Positions 6,920 to 15,619 of a stretch of 64,000 nt of DNA are shown here, piece after piece. Position 1 is the stretch's first letter. Each line of letters opens with the position of its first letter. Source of the DNA: Ignavibacteriales bacterium. Its GTDB lineage: Bacteria; Bacteroidota; Ignavibacteria; Ignavibacteriales; Ignavibacteriaceae. A program made the translations under genes and the position numbers. Under the pieces are notes generated by a model. That model made no database searches. It was not told the DNA's origin and worked only from the letters and a program-made list of their open reading frames with translations. The stretch lies in NCBI GenBank assembly GCA_016707585.1, contig JADJHL010000002.1, positions 372,001-436,000 of the forward strand, written 5' to 3'.

Positions 6920-8899
6920 ATGTCTGATGATTTAATCAGAAAATACTTATCCAAAGAACTACTTGAGTTACAAGCAACTTCTATTGCTTTAGCAGATATT
7001 TCCTTTAAAATTATTTGGTATAATAAGAGTTTTAAACAAGAGATTGGTCCAGGAAAAATAAAAGGATCTTCACTAAAAACTCTTTTTAACATAAATACTC
7101 CTGATCAGAATAATATCCCTAATTCTAGCGGCTCATTTGTTGTCCCTATTGCGGACAAAAATAAAAATATAGTTATAACACCATTACTTTCTAAGATAAA
7201 AGAAGCTGAGCTATATTTTATAGAAATGCTACCTTTAGTTGATTCCGATTTTCAGCAAAGCGCTGAAAAAGAAAAATTACGTAGGAATTTACTATTCCAG
7301 AATGAGTTACAAAGTATTTTGGTTTTAATGGTTAGAGAAAAATCTATTGAAACTATTGCTGAAGAAATATTATTAAGATGTGTTGGTGTTACAAGTAGTG
7401 ATTTTGGATTAATTGTTTTTCATGATGGCGAAGAGATTAAAGGGTTTTTACATAGTGATGCTTCTGAACTTGTAAAAAACAAAGAAGAGGTGGAAAAGAG
7501 TATAAAGTCTAATTCTTCTTTTATCAATAGATGGCTGGAAATTAACAAAAGACCTCTACTCGCTCTTAATCATCATAACAACATTGGATATGGTTTAACG
7601 CAGGTTTTTGAGTGCGAATCACTTTGTATTTCTCCTTGTTATTTTGATAATGTTTTACACGCCAAAATTCTAATCGGAAAAAAAGATGGCACTTATGCTT
7701 CTTTGGATATAAGTGATATTGAACAGTTTTCTATTCTGCTTTCATTCGCAATTAGTAATATTAGAACAAGAGATCTAAATGCTGCACTTGAGTCTAGGTT
7801 GCTTCAAGCACAAAAACTTGAAACAATTGGAAAACTTAGCAGTGGAATGGCTCACGATTTTAATAATCTTCTATCAAGTATTTTTGGCAGTCTACATTTG
7901 CTTCGTAATCGTGTACCTGATTCCGAAAACGTGGTTAGACTTATTGATAATATTGAAAACTGTTCTGTTAGAGCCAGAGACTTGACCAAAGGGTTGTTAT
8001 CTTTTGGTAAACCCACTGCAAAGCGTAAAGAAATTGTTATGCCTAATTTTCTTTTATCTGAAATTGCAAAGGTTGTAACACAAACTTTTCCTTCCAATAT
8101 AGTGTTAGAAGAAAAAGTTGATGAAGGACTCCACAGTATATTAGGCAATGGCACCGAGATTTATCAGATTTTGTTAAACTTGTGTGTAAATGCAAAAGAA
8201 GCTATAGAAGGTAAAGGGAAAATTATTCTTAGAGCTTCCAATATTTTGGTTGATGATAAAAATCTAACTACATATCCTTTATTAGATAGAGGAAAATATA
8301 TAAAGTTTTCTGTTAGTGATACAGGCAGTGGAATTGATGAAGAAAATGTTTCTAAAATTTTCGACCCTTATTTTTCTACTAAACAAAAAGATACAGGTTC
8401 AGGACTTGGTTTGTATGTAACTTATGGCATTATCAAAGCACATAAAGGTCATATTGATGTAACAAGTCAAAAAGGACAAGGAACTACATTTGAAGTTTAC
8501 CTTCCTGTGTTTGAACCTAAAGAATCTATTAAGGAAAAAGATTCAAACAAGATTATTATGCTTGCTGATGATGAGGAAATGCTAAGCGAGTTACTTGCAG
8601 AAATGCTTGAATCTAGCGGGTACTATGTTATTAAAGTTAAATCTGGTGAAGAAGTAATTACTGTGCTAACTGAAGAATTAAAAGTTGATTTACTTATTAT
8701 AGATTACAACATGCCAATTATGAATGGACTGGAATGTATTTCGAAAATAAGAGAGCTAAATTTTAATTTACCAGTAATACTATCTTCTGGCAGTTTAAGA
8801 TTTGAAGATGATGATTTAACGCGTTATAAAGTCAGCAGTAAAATTATGAAGCCGTATGAATTTGATACTATGCTCGAAACTATAAGACAATTAATCTAG
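6920..8899 (+). CDS. Hybrid sensor histidine kinase (PAS-GAF-HisKA-HATPase-REC), soluble
   Basis: A 659-residue kinase with no membrane segment, so a cytoplasmic sensor. A PAS-like domain (about 1-120) leads into a GAF-like domain (about 130-290). The NtrB-type dimerisation helix has its His in SGMAHDFNNLL (~312). The ATP-binding domain has DTGSGIDEEN and GSGLGLYVTYG boxes (~470-495). A C-terminal receiver (about 543-659) has phospho-Asp in LLIIDYNMP. MAHDFNN-type kinases normally signal to NtrC-type regulators. The NtrC-type gene is immediately upstream and co-oriented, and the receiver may act as a phosphate sink or relay. The stop codon overlaps the 3' end of the convergent response-regulator gene by 9 bases. 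Confidence 0.88.
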   Translation: MSDDLIRKYLSKELLELQATSIALADISFKIIWYNKSFKQEIGPGKIKGSSLKTLFNINTPDQNNIPNSSGSFVVPIADKNKNIVITPLLSKIKEAELYFIEMLPLVDSDFQQSAEKEKLRRNLLFQNELQSILVLMVREKSIETIAEEILLRCVGVTSSDFGLIVFHDGEEIKGFLHSDASELVKNKEEVEKSIKSNSSFINRWLEINKRPLLALNHHNNIGYGLTQVFECESLCISPCYFDNVLHAKILIGKKDGTYASLDISDIEQFSILLSFAISNIRTRDLNAALESRLLQAQKLETIGKLSSGMAHDFNNLLSSIFGSLHLLRNRVPDSENVVRLIDNIENCSVRARDLTKGLLSFGKPTAKRKEIVMPNFLLSEIAKVVTQTFPSNIVLEEKVDEGLHSILGNGTEIYQILLNLCVNAKEAIEGKGKIILRASNILVDDKNLTTYPLLDRGKYIKFSVSDTGSGIDEENVSKIFDPYFSTKQKDTGSGLGLYVTYGIIKAHKGHIDVTSQKGQGTTFEVYLPVFEPKESIKEKDSNKIIMLADDEEMLSELLAEMLESSGYYVIKVKSGEEVITVLTEELKVDLLIIDYNMPIMNGLECISKIRELNFNLPVILSSGSLRFEDDDLTRYKVSSKIMKPYEFDTMLETIRQLI

Positions 8900-9580
8900 C
8901 TTAGTTTCTTGCTCCCCTGGTTCATCCTCAACTTTTATCATCTTAATATTTGACGTGTAATCCGAAAGTATTGGCTCTTTAATTGCATTAAGTTGATTTA
9001 AAACATCAGTAATTTCTTTTACAGCTAGATCGATATACTTAACACGTTTCAGTATCCCCTCTTTTGATACTTCATCTTTACTTAGTTCTCTTTTAATTGC
9101 AGCCGAAGATAAACTTAATAAAGTTAGCGGCTGTTTTATTTTATGATTAGCTGTTACAACCGTAGCAATAAATGTATCTCTTTTTTCAGATGATAATAAT
9201 CTTTTATGTGCTTCAGACAATTTTAATGCAGACTTAACTCTGGCTAACAATTCAACTCGGTTAAATGGTTTTTTAATATAATCGAAAGCTCCCGCTTCTA
9301 AACCTTCTTTAGTATCTTCTGCCCCTGATTTAGCTGTAACTAAAATTATAGGAATATCTTTTGTGGTTGGCTCACTAACTAAAATCTTACAAACCTCCAA
9401 CCCTGTTATATCAGGCATCATAACGTCTAGTAAAACTAAATCCGGTAATTCATTTTTAGCTTTATTTATTCCGGTATAACCATCATAAGCCGTAAGCACT
9501 TCAAATCCTTCATGTTCTAAACGATCCTGAAGCATAAATACATTTTCGGGTAGATCATCAATAACTAGTATTCTTTTCAT
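8891..9580 (-). CDS. Receiver protein with a lone HisKA-like helical pair and no kinase catalytic domain
   Basis: A 229-residue protein. The N-terminal receiver (1-120) is complete: IDD pocket, phospho-Asp in VLLDVMMPDITG, Thr in LVTAK, Lys in IKKPFN. After it comes a helical segment (~133-200) reading TANHKIKQPLTLLSLSS, which imitates the H-box of a histidine kinase dimerisation domain (H-x-(I/L)-(K/R)-x-P-L). No ATP-binding domain follows, and the protein ends in an acidic tail. It could be a dimeric output or relay protein rather than a kinase. It is the last gene of the pilus/signalling operon, starting 2 bases after the end of the large hybrid kinase. Confidence 0.8.
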   Translation of the reverse strand: MKRILVIDDLPENVFMLQDRLEHEGFEVLTAYDGYTGINKAKNELPDLVLLDVMMPDITGLEVCKILVSEPTTKDIPIILVTAKSGAEDTKEGLEAGAFDYIKKPFNRVELLARVKSALKLSEAHKRLLSSEKRDTFIATVVTANHKIKQPLTLLSLSSAAIKRELSKDEVSKEGILKRVKYIDLAVKEITDVLNQLNAIKEPILSDYTSNIKMIKVEDEPGEQETKLD

Positions 9581-9582
9581 AT

Positions 9583-12500
9583 CTAACTTGATTTAATTTT
9601 AGAAAATAATTGTGCAATTTTGCCAGAAATAATTGCAGAGTGAACTGGTTTTGGGATATAGTCATTAAAGCCATGTTTTAATATTATTTCTTTATCACCA
9701 ACCATTGCTTTTGCAGTTACCGCGTAAATAGGTATTCCTTCTAAATCTGTATTGGTGCGAATATTCTTTAACGTTTGAAATCCATCCATCTCAGGCATCA
9801 TAATATCAAGCATTATTAAATCTGGTTTAATTTGCTCTAGTATTTTTAAACATTCAAATCCACTTTTAGCCAAGTAAGTATTACATCCCGTAGCTTGAAC
9901 CATTTCATTAAGAGTAAAAAGTGTGTCAGGGTCATCATCAACAATAAGAACTTTACCAATAAAATCACCTACAGAACTATCTTTATCTATCAGTTCATTG
10001 TCTTTTGAAAAATCATTTTCAAGCTCTGGCTCGCTGATACTTATTTCCTGAATATTAATTCTATCTCTTACAATCTTTAGCACATCGAGTGGCTGGCCTT
10101 TAGATTTAATTGTAATATCTTCCACAATTTCTTTTAATGATTTGTGTTCTTCTTCCGTTAAATCCTTTGCTGTACTTATAATTATTGGAATGTGTTTTGT
10201 TTTACTATTTGATTTAAGCTTGTTTGAAAGTGTTATGCCATCAACTTTAGGCATCATTAAGTCCAGAATCACTAAATCAGGTTGTACTTCAGCAATTTTA
10301 TTAAAAGCATACTCACTGTCTTTAATAAATTCAATTGTAATGTTATCATCCTTAAATTCATCTTTATACTTATCAAACTCTAATTCATCATCATCAACAA
10401 TTACAATTTTTTGAATTCTTTTATTTGCAAGTGATTCAAGCTTTGAAAATGTACTTAATAGTTTTTCCGCAGAAATTGGTTTAATAAAATATTCAAATGC
10501 TCCTAATCCATAACCAAGATTTTTATCGCCAATTATAGAGATAAGTATTACAGGAATATTTTTTGTCTCAGAATTTTCCTTTAATTCTTTTAATATACTC
10601 CAACCATCACGACTAGGTAAAAGCAAATCTAATGTAATTGCAAATGGTTGATTTTCAATTGCTAATTTTATACCTGCTTCGCCGCTATCTGCAAAAATAA
10701 CTTTGTAACCTCTAGATATAAGGTATTGACCAATTGTGTATCTTACTTCAGGATCATCATCAATTATTAAGATAGGATTTTTTGAATTTTTTCTTAATGT
10801 TTCTATGTTGATAGGGAATGGTTCAACAATACTTTTTATGGGAACGTACTTAATTGGTATAGTAAATGAAAATACTGATCCTTCACCTTCGATACTTGCT
10901 ACCCAAATTTTTCCACCAAGTAAGCCTAGAATCTTTTTGGAAATTGCCAGTCCTAATCCTGTACCACCAAATTTTCTTGAAGTAGTTCCATCAAGTTGTC
11001 TAAACTCTTCAAATATTACTTTTTTATCTTCATCCGAAATCCCAATCCCTGTATCACTAACAGTAAATTGTAATTCTTTATCAGTATTAAGTGCCACTAA
11101 AAGTTCAATCTTTCCTTTTTCTGTAAACTTAATGGCGTTGCCAATTAAATTGATAAGTACTTGCGCAACTTTGCCTCGATCAGTATTTAACACTAAACGA
11201 GTATTACAATTTCTCTTTACATTAAAAGACAAGCCTTTTTCAAGTGCAAGTGGTGTTGCAGTATTTGCAACTTCCTCAATCAATTCTTCAAGTAAAAGAT
11301 CTTCTTCTCTAATCTCCATTTTGCCAGCTTCAATTTTAGAAAGATCTAATATGTCATTTATCAGACTCATCAATCGTTTGCCACTTCTTAAAACTACTTC
11401 TAATCTCTCTTTGTTTTTACCGCCGAGCTGAGCTTTATCTAAAATTAATTCTGTTAGACCTAAAATTGAATTCATTGGTGTGCGCAACTCATGAGACATA
11501 CTTGCAAGAAACTGCGATTTTAATCTTGTAGATTCTTCTGCCTTTTCTTTCTGGAACGCAAGCTCAGCAGCTTTGTTTTTTAATTGTTCGCTTAACTCAA
11601 GTAATTGTTCATTCTGCTTTTTAACTTGAAGATTTTGTTTTTGATATTCATCATTTAATTGTTTTAACTCATTAACAAAGTTTTCTAACTGCACAACTGC
11701 TTTTGCATTTGTTAATCCAATTGCAAGTTGCTCTTGAATTTTTTCAAGGTAGTCTTTTGCTTCTTCAGTTGGTTTATTTAATGATGCAAACTCAAGTATT
11801 GCAATAACTTTATTATTGTAGATAACCGGAAGCAATAAAAGATAATTTATTTTTAAATCTACAGTACCGGTTTGAACAATTGGTAAAGAGTTATCAGAAA
11901 ATATCTCAATAGATTTTTTTGTAGATATAATTTTTTTATAAAACTCATTTTTTTCTCTAACTGAACTAGCGTTGTTCATTCCATAAGAACAAATCAAGCT
12001 TACTTCATCTTCATCAATTGAGTACAAAGCGCCAATTAAAAACTCGCAAGTTTCCAGTATCTTTTTTAGTGCTGCGTTGGATATTTCTGATAATGAGGCG
12101 TTTTTATTAATAAGCGTTATAAAATCAGAATATTCGTTTTTTGCTTTTTGATTTTTCTTAAGTTCTTCAAGCATTTTGTTAAATGCTCGTCCTAAATTTC
12201 CTATCTCATCTTTTCCTGTTGCATCAATATGCACATCAAAATTACCAGCGCTTGTTTGGGAAGTTGCATAATTAAGCTCCGAGATTCTCAAACGTATTTT
12301 CTGGGTAAACACGTATGATAGTATAAAAGCCACAACTATACCCACGATTCCAATTAAAACTAAAATATATCCTAAAGTTATTCTAAGATCTGTAGCTTCA
12401 TTATTTGATTTAAAAAATAATAATCCCAATCCGTTACCAAACTTTGAAAGTTTCTCTACCTTATAAGAAGTAGCAATAATATCAGAAGTTTCTGTGTCCC

Positions 12501-13113
12501 CAACAAAAACCTCGAGATTATTTTTTTGATTTAAATATTTATATGCTCTGGATAAAAGAAATGTATGCTGATTATTAAGATTAGAATTAGAAACTTCTAC
12601 TGTAATGCCATCCCATATCAGCGCTACATCGGAGCCGATTTGTTTAGCAAAATCATCCAACGTGCTGCTGTTTAATATTTTTCCATAGTAGCAAATACTA
12701 TTGTTGGTGGTTTTTTTATAATTAACTATTGCATAAGGATTTAATCGAATAAAATCATTTATAGTAAAACTGTGGTTTGGTATCTGAATAAAATTTTTGC
12801 AAGCATAACGAGTGATTTTTATTGAATCAGAAATTTCTGATTCCAAAAAGAAATCATTCAGATTTCCAAATAACGTTGGTCTTTCAAAAAGAAGTTCTGG
12901 ATTTCTATTATTGTTAGTTAAAAATTCTTCGTTAAGATCTTCAACAAAAGAACGATATGTAAAAGTAAAATTTCTTGAGGTGTTGACAATATTTCGAGAA
13001 GATTGGGAAGTTAAAGTGTTATACATAATAGTATAAAAGGCAATTGCTGTACTTCCCAGCACAATTGCTACAATAAGCAGATTAACAAGAATTATTCGGT
13101 GGTTTATTTTCAT
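9583..13113 (-). CDS. Membrane-bound hybrid histidine kinase with three receiver domains
   Basis: A 1176-residue protein. TM1 (about 8-30) is followed by a periplasmic sensor of about 215 residues, then TM2 (about 246-270) and HAMP (about 270-320). A GAF-like domain (about 335-475) leads into a coiled coil (about 475-530). HisKA has its His in SMSHELRTPMNS (~541). The HATPase has DTGIGISDEDK and GTGLGLAISK boxes (about 645-765). Three receivers follow at about 785-900, 902-1020 and 1055-1170. Each receiver keeps its acceptor Asp (TLDLLLP, ILDLMMP, MLDIMMP). This chain suggests a multi-input phosphorelay without a visible Hpt domain. It sits between the pilus genes and two receiver proteins in the same operon (6-base and 2-base gaps), so control of pilus function by phosphorelay, as in Pil-Chp type systems, is a reasonable inference. 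Confidence 0.92.
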   Translation of the reverse strand: MKINHRIILVNLLIVAIVLGSTAIAFYTIMYNTLTSQSSRNIVNTSRNFTFTYRSFVEDLNEEFLTNNNRNPELLFERPTLFGNLNDFFLESEISDSIKITRYACKNFIQIPNHSFTINDFIRLNPYAIVNYKKTTNNSICYYGKILNSSTLDDFAKQIGSDVALIWDGITVEVSNSNLNNQHTFLLSRAYKYLNQKNNLEVFVGDTETSDIIATSYKVEKLSKFGNGLGLLFFKSNNEATDLRITLGYILVLIGIVGIVVAFILSYVFTQKIRLRISELNYATSQTSAGNFDVHIDATGKDEIGNLGRAFNKMLEELKKNQKAKNEYSDFITLINKNASLSEISNAALKKILETCEFLIGALYSIDEDEVSLICSYGMNNASSVREKNEFYKKIISTKKSIEIFSDNSLPIVQTGTVDLKINYLLLLPVIYNNKVIAILEFASLNKPTEEAKDYLEKIQEQLAIGLTNAKAVVQLENFVNELKQLNDEYQKQNLQVKKQNEQLLELSEQLKNKAAELAFQKEKAEESTRLKSQFLASMSHELRTPMNSILGLTELILDKAQLGGKNKERLEVVLRSGKRLMSLINDILDLSKIEAGKMEIREEDLLLEELIEEVANTATPLALEKGLSFNVKRNCNTRLVLNTDRGKVAQVLINLIGNAIKFTEKGKIELLVALNTDKELQFTVSDTGIGISDEDKKVIFEEFRQLDGTTSRKFGGTGLGLAISKKILGLLGGKIWVASIEGEGSVFSFTIPIKYVPIKSIVEPFPINIETLRKNSKNPILIIDDDPEVRYTIGQYLISRGYKVIFADSGEAGIKLAIENQPFAITLDLLLPSRDGWSILKELKENSETKNIPVILISIIGDKNLGYGLGAFEYFIKPISAEKLLSTFSKLESLANKRIQKIVIVDDDELEFDKYKDEFKDDNITIEFIKDSEYAFNKIAEVQPDLVILDLMMPKVDGITLSNKLKSNSKTKHIPIIISTAKDLTEEEHKSLKEIVEDITIKSKGQPLDVLKIVRDRINIQEISISEPELENDFSKDNELIDKDSSVGDFIGKVLIVDDDPDTLFTLNEMVQATGCNTYLAKSGFECLKILEQIKPDLIMLDIMMPEMDGFQTLKNIRTNTDLEGIPIYAVTAKAMVGDKEIILKHGFNDYIPKPVHSAIISGKIAQLFSKIKSS

Positions 13114-13119
13114 TGATCA

Positions 13120-13482
13120 TCATTCTCTTTGCAGAACTTTCCTAATAGTTATCAAAAGCTCATCAAAGTCATACGGTTTACTTATAAAATCGGTTGCGCC
13201 CATTTTTGCAGAATCAATCGCACTTTTTACGTCGGCATAAGCTGTTAAAACAATTACTTTAGCTTTAATCTGATTTTGCTCAATCGATTTCAAAACATCA
13301 AAGCCATCCATTGCCGGCATTTTAAGATCGAGCAAAATCAAATCAACAGGATTATTTTTTAGAAAATCCATTGCTTCAAAACCACTGTTTACAAAGTTAG
13401 AATTGTACCCAACTTCTTCAAGCTCCTCTTTAAGAACAGCACAAAGATTTATGTCATCATCAACAATTAGAATTGATTCCAT
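13120..13482 (-). CDS. Single-domain response regulator (CheY-like)
   Basis: A 120-residue stand-alone receiver with all key residues: VDDD acidic pocket, phospho-Asp in LILLDLKMPAMDG (~53), Thr in VLTAYADV and Lys in ISKPYDF. It has no output domain. It lies between the secretin gene (5-base gap) and the three-receiver hybrid kinase (6-base gap) in one operon. It may act as a shuttle in the phosphorelay, or bind pilus motor components as CheY-like proteins do in twitching systems. Confidence 0.88.
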   Translation of the reverse strand: MESILIVDDDINLCAVLKEELEEVGYNSNFVNSGFEAMDFLKNNPVDLILLDLKMPAMDGFDVLKSIEQNQIKAKVIVLTAYADVKSAIDSAKMGATDFISKPYDFDELLITIRKVLQRE

Positions 13483-13487
13483 TTACT

Positions 13488-14729
13488 TTATTCTTTATCC
13501 TCTGAATATGTTGAGCTGGTAGATTCCAACTGATAATATTTAACTCTGCTTTTTTGATTTGAAATTTCTGAGTTAAGTGGATTTTTAACCGGATTATCTA
13601 ATCTTTCCTGTAAAGTTGGAACAAGTTCTGTTTTTATTAATATAACCAACTCTTTTTTTCTGGTTATGGTTTCATCTGAACCTGTTAAATATCTAATTCC
13701 AAAAACCCACCAAGGCAAGTCCCTAAGGAATGGTATTCCATTTCTAGCAACAGATTCTTCATTAACAAACAATCCACCTAAAATTGTTTCCTCGCCATTT
13801 AAAACAAGAACCTGTGTAGTTGCAGTTGTTTTTTTGATTTCAGTGGTTTCCTCATTCAAAATAAATGAACTTTTTTCTACCATAATATTTTGCATTATGT
13901 AATCAATTCCGTTTTCCTTATACACATAAGGAGTTACTTCTATTATGGTTCCTGTAGGAAAAAACTTTTCAACTGTATTTCCTGCAAAGTCTCTTGTTCT
14001 AACTGAAAAATCTGATCCAACTTGAATTCTGCCTTTTTTCTTATCTCTAACAACGATATTTGGAGAGGATATTACTTCTCCCAACCCTTCATTTTCAAAA
14101 AATCTAAACATTGCTGTTGCCTGACCATAAAAATCACCAGCTTTAAAATCACTTGCACTATTTAATCCAAATGCAGATGGATTTGATTGTTGTTCAGTAG
14201 TTGATCTTGTTTCGGTTATCAACTCTGATCCAATGTTTAAACCATTTTGTGCTAATAGAAACTTCCAATCAATTCCTCTTGATTTTGTTTCATTAACATC
14301 AACTTCAAAAAATACCGCAGAAATTTTAACTTCCCTTGAATCAACTGAAGCATAAATATCCTCAGGTTTTGCAACTTCATTAACCAGTCGTTTAATGATA
14401 ATTACATCTTCCTGTTCTTCAAGTATAAAACCACTATACTGCACTATTATAAATAAGGCTTTATCATACGGCATACTTTCAATTTCAATTCCTATCGGGT
14501 TGTCTGACACAATAGTTGACACAACCCTTTTCCCTGTTGTGCTTTCGCTTACCTTGCTAAGCAAAGCAATAGCTTCATTAAAAGGTAATGTTTGAGACAT
14601 GGTAACAAGTTCATCAGGATTATTATAATCCTTCAATCGTCTTTCCCAATATTTTTGTGGGAAGAAACTTCCGGTAAATACAAAAGCTAAAATTATTGAG
14701 TATAATAATGTTTTCATCTTAATTCTCAT
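13488..14729 (-). CDS. pilQ: Type IV pilus secretin, PilQ-like (short form)
   Basis: A 413-residue outer-membrane secretin. A signal peptide begins at Met5 (MKTLLYSIILAFVFTGSF). It is followed by a short STN/N0-like segment (about 45-110, with LPFNEAIALLSK and MPYDKALFIIVQ). Next comes an N-ring strand pair (AVFFEVDVNETKSRGIDW), then the secretin beta-domain with VISSPNIVVRD and the conserved closing GGLFVNEESVARNGIPFL. It lacks the AMIN repeats and extended N-domains of most PilQ proteins, hence the short length. The ATGA overlap with the upstream PilO/PilP-like gene supports the start at 14729. It forms the pore through which the pilus crosses the outer membrane. GspD of type II secretion is the alternative, but PilT, PilM and PilN neighbours favour a pilus. 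Confidence 0.85.
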   Translation of the reverse strand: MRIKMKTLLYSIILAFVFTGSFFPQKYWERRLKDYNNPDELVTMSQTLPFNEAIALLSKVSESTTGKRVVSTIVSDNPIGIEIESMPYDKALFIIVQYSGFILEEQEDVIIIKRLVNEVAKPEDIYASVDSREVKISAVFFEVDVNETKSRGIDWKFLLAQNGLNIGSELITETRSTTEQQSNPSAFGLNSASDFKAGDFYGQATAMFRFFENEGLGEVISSPNIVVRDKKKGRIQVGSDFSVRTRDFAGNTVEKFFPTGTIIEVTPYVYKENGIDYIMQNIMVEKSSFILNEETTEIKKTTATTQVLVLNGEETILGGLFVNEESVARNGIPFLRDLPWWVFGIRYLTGSDETITRKKELVILIKTELVPTLQERLDNPVKNPLNSEISNQKSRVKYYQLESTSSTYSEDKE

Positions 14730-15619
14730 TTTTGTTTCTCTTTTAATTCTGATCTATCTAATTCTAGATCCACTTTTTCTATTATGCCGCCTTTATTAAG
14801 TATAAAGCTAACTCTACTATTCTGATAATCAATCTTGGTCAAATAACCTAGATAAACTTGTTCACCTTCCCAAATCAGATATGTATTACCTCTGCTATCA
14901 GCAACAAAAGCACCTTCTGGTATAAGGGCTAATAAAGTAGCCCCCTGTACATCAAGCAATTCATCTACGTTAGGGGGTATTTCATTTCTAATAAGCGGAT
15001 AGAACGCATCATATAAAGTTGGAGCACCTAAACTGTTTTCAACAAATGAAGCCGGTGCAAATCGATTATCGGATGAAAAATATGTTTTAGCGTTTATTGT
15101 AAAGCTAACAAGATAAACTGGTATCTCATTTTCTTTTGTTTGAACCAAATTACCTAGACTTACATTCGTTACCTTCTTTAACTCTTTGCTATGCTCTATT
15201 GCAAAAATCAGATTATATACTTCATTAAAGAAACCAAATCCTGTAAGCTTATATTCGTGATAGAAAAATTCTTTTTCTTGCTTTTGTTCTACATACTCTA
15301 TATTAACCTGCGCTTTATCTGAAAATCCATTAGTTACATTGTTTACAAAATTGTAAAACTTAATGGATGATAAATTCTGGGGTATATTAAACTCCCGATT
15401 AGCAAGAATTGAATCAAGCTGGTTTGATTTAACTAAAAGAGCTTGATATTGTGAAAGCAATTCTTGCGGATCCAATGCTTTTGCTTGTAGTTCTTTAAGC
15501 TTATCTCTCTTTTTATCCAGATCTTTATTCTGGATAAAGTATAGATATGATCCTCCCGCAATGAGAATCACTAATAATAATGCTAGCAGAACTAACGTGC
15601 TTCGTAATTTTTTATTCAT
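14726..15619 (-). CDS. PilO-PilP-like fusion, pilus alignment subcomplex
   Basis: About 297 residues. A short basic N-terminus and one TM helix (about 8-28) are followed by a coiled coil and a PilO-like alpha/beta region (KFYNFVNNVT, then YHEYKLTGFGFFNEVYNLI, the typical PilO 'ls.sG.y..l..fl..ie'). The C-terminal 70 residues form a PilP-like beta domain (ATLLALIPEGAFVADSRG, VYLGYLTKIDYQNSRVSFIL). In proteobacteria PilO and PilP are separate proteins linking inner-membrane PilMN to the secretin. I choose the ATG at 15619, which gives an 8-base overlap (ATGAATAA) with the preceding gene. A longer frame begins at 15646 but runs far into that gene. Assignment of the PilP part rests on pattern only. 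Confidence 0.72.
   Translation of the reverse strand: MNKKLRSTLVLLALLLVILIAGGSYLYFIQNKDLDKKRDKLKELQAKALDPQELLSQYQALLVKSNQLDSILANREFNIPQNLSSIKFYNFVNNVTNGFSDKAQVNIEYVEQKQEKEFFYHEYKLTGFGFFNEVYNLIFAIEHSKELKKVTNVSLGNLVQTKENEIPVYLVSFTINAKTYFSSDNRFAPASFVENSLGAPTLYDAFYPLIRNEIPPNVDELLDVQGATLLALIPEGAFVADSRGNTYLIWEGEQVYLGYLTKIDYQNSRVSFILNKGGIIEKVDLELDRSELKEKQK

Noticed and set aside
10736..11431. Open frame of about 231 codons on the plus strand
   Set aside because: Antisense to the kinase and receiver domains of the hybrid histidine kinase. The Ser/Leu-rich translation has no motif, and the opposite strand has clear catalytic motifs.
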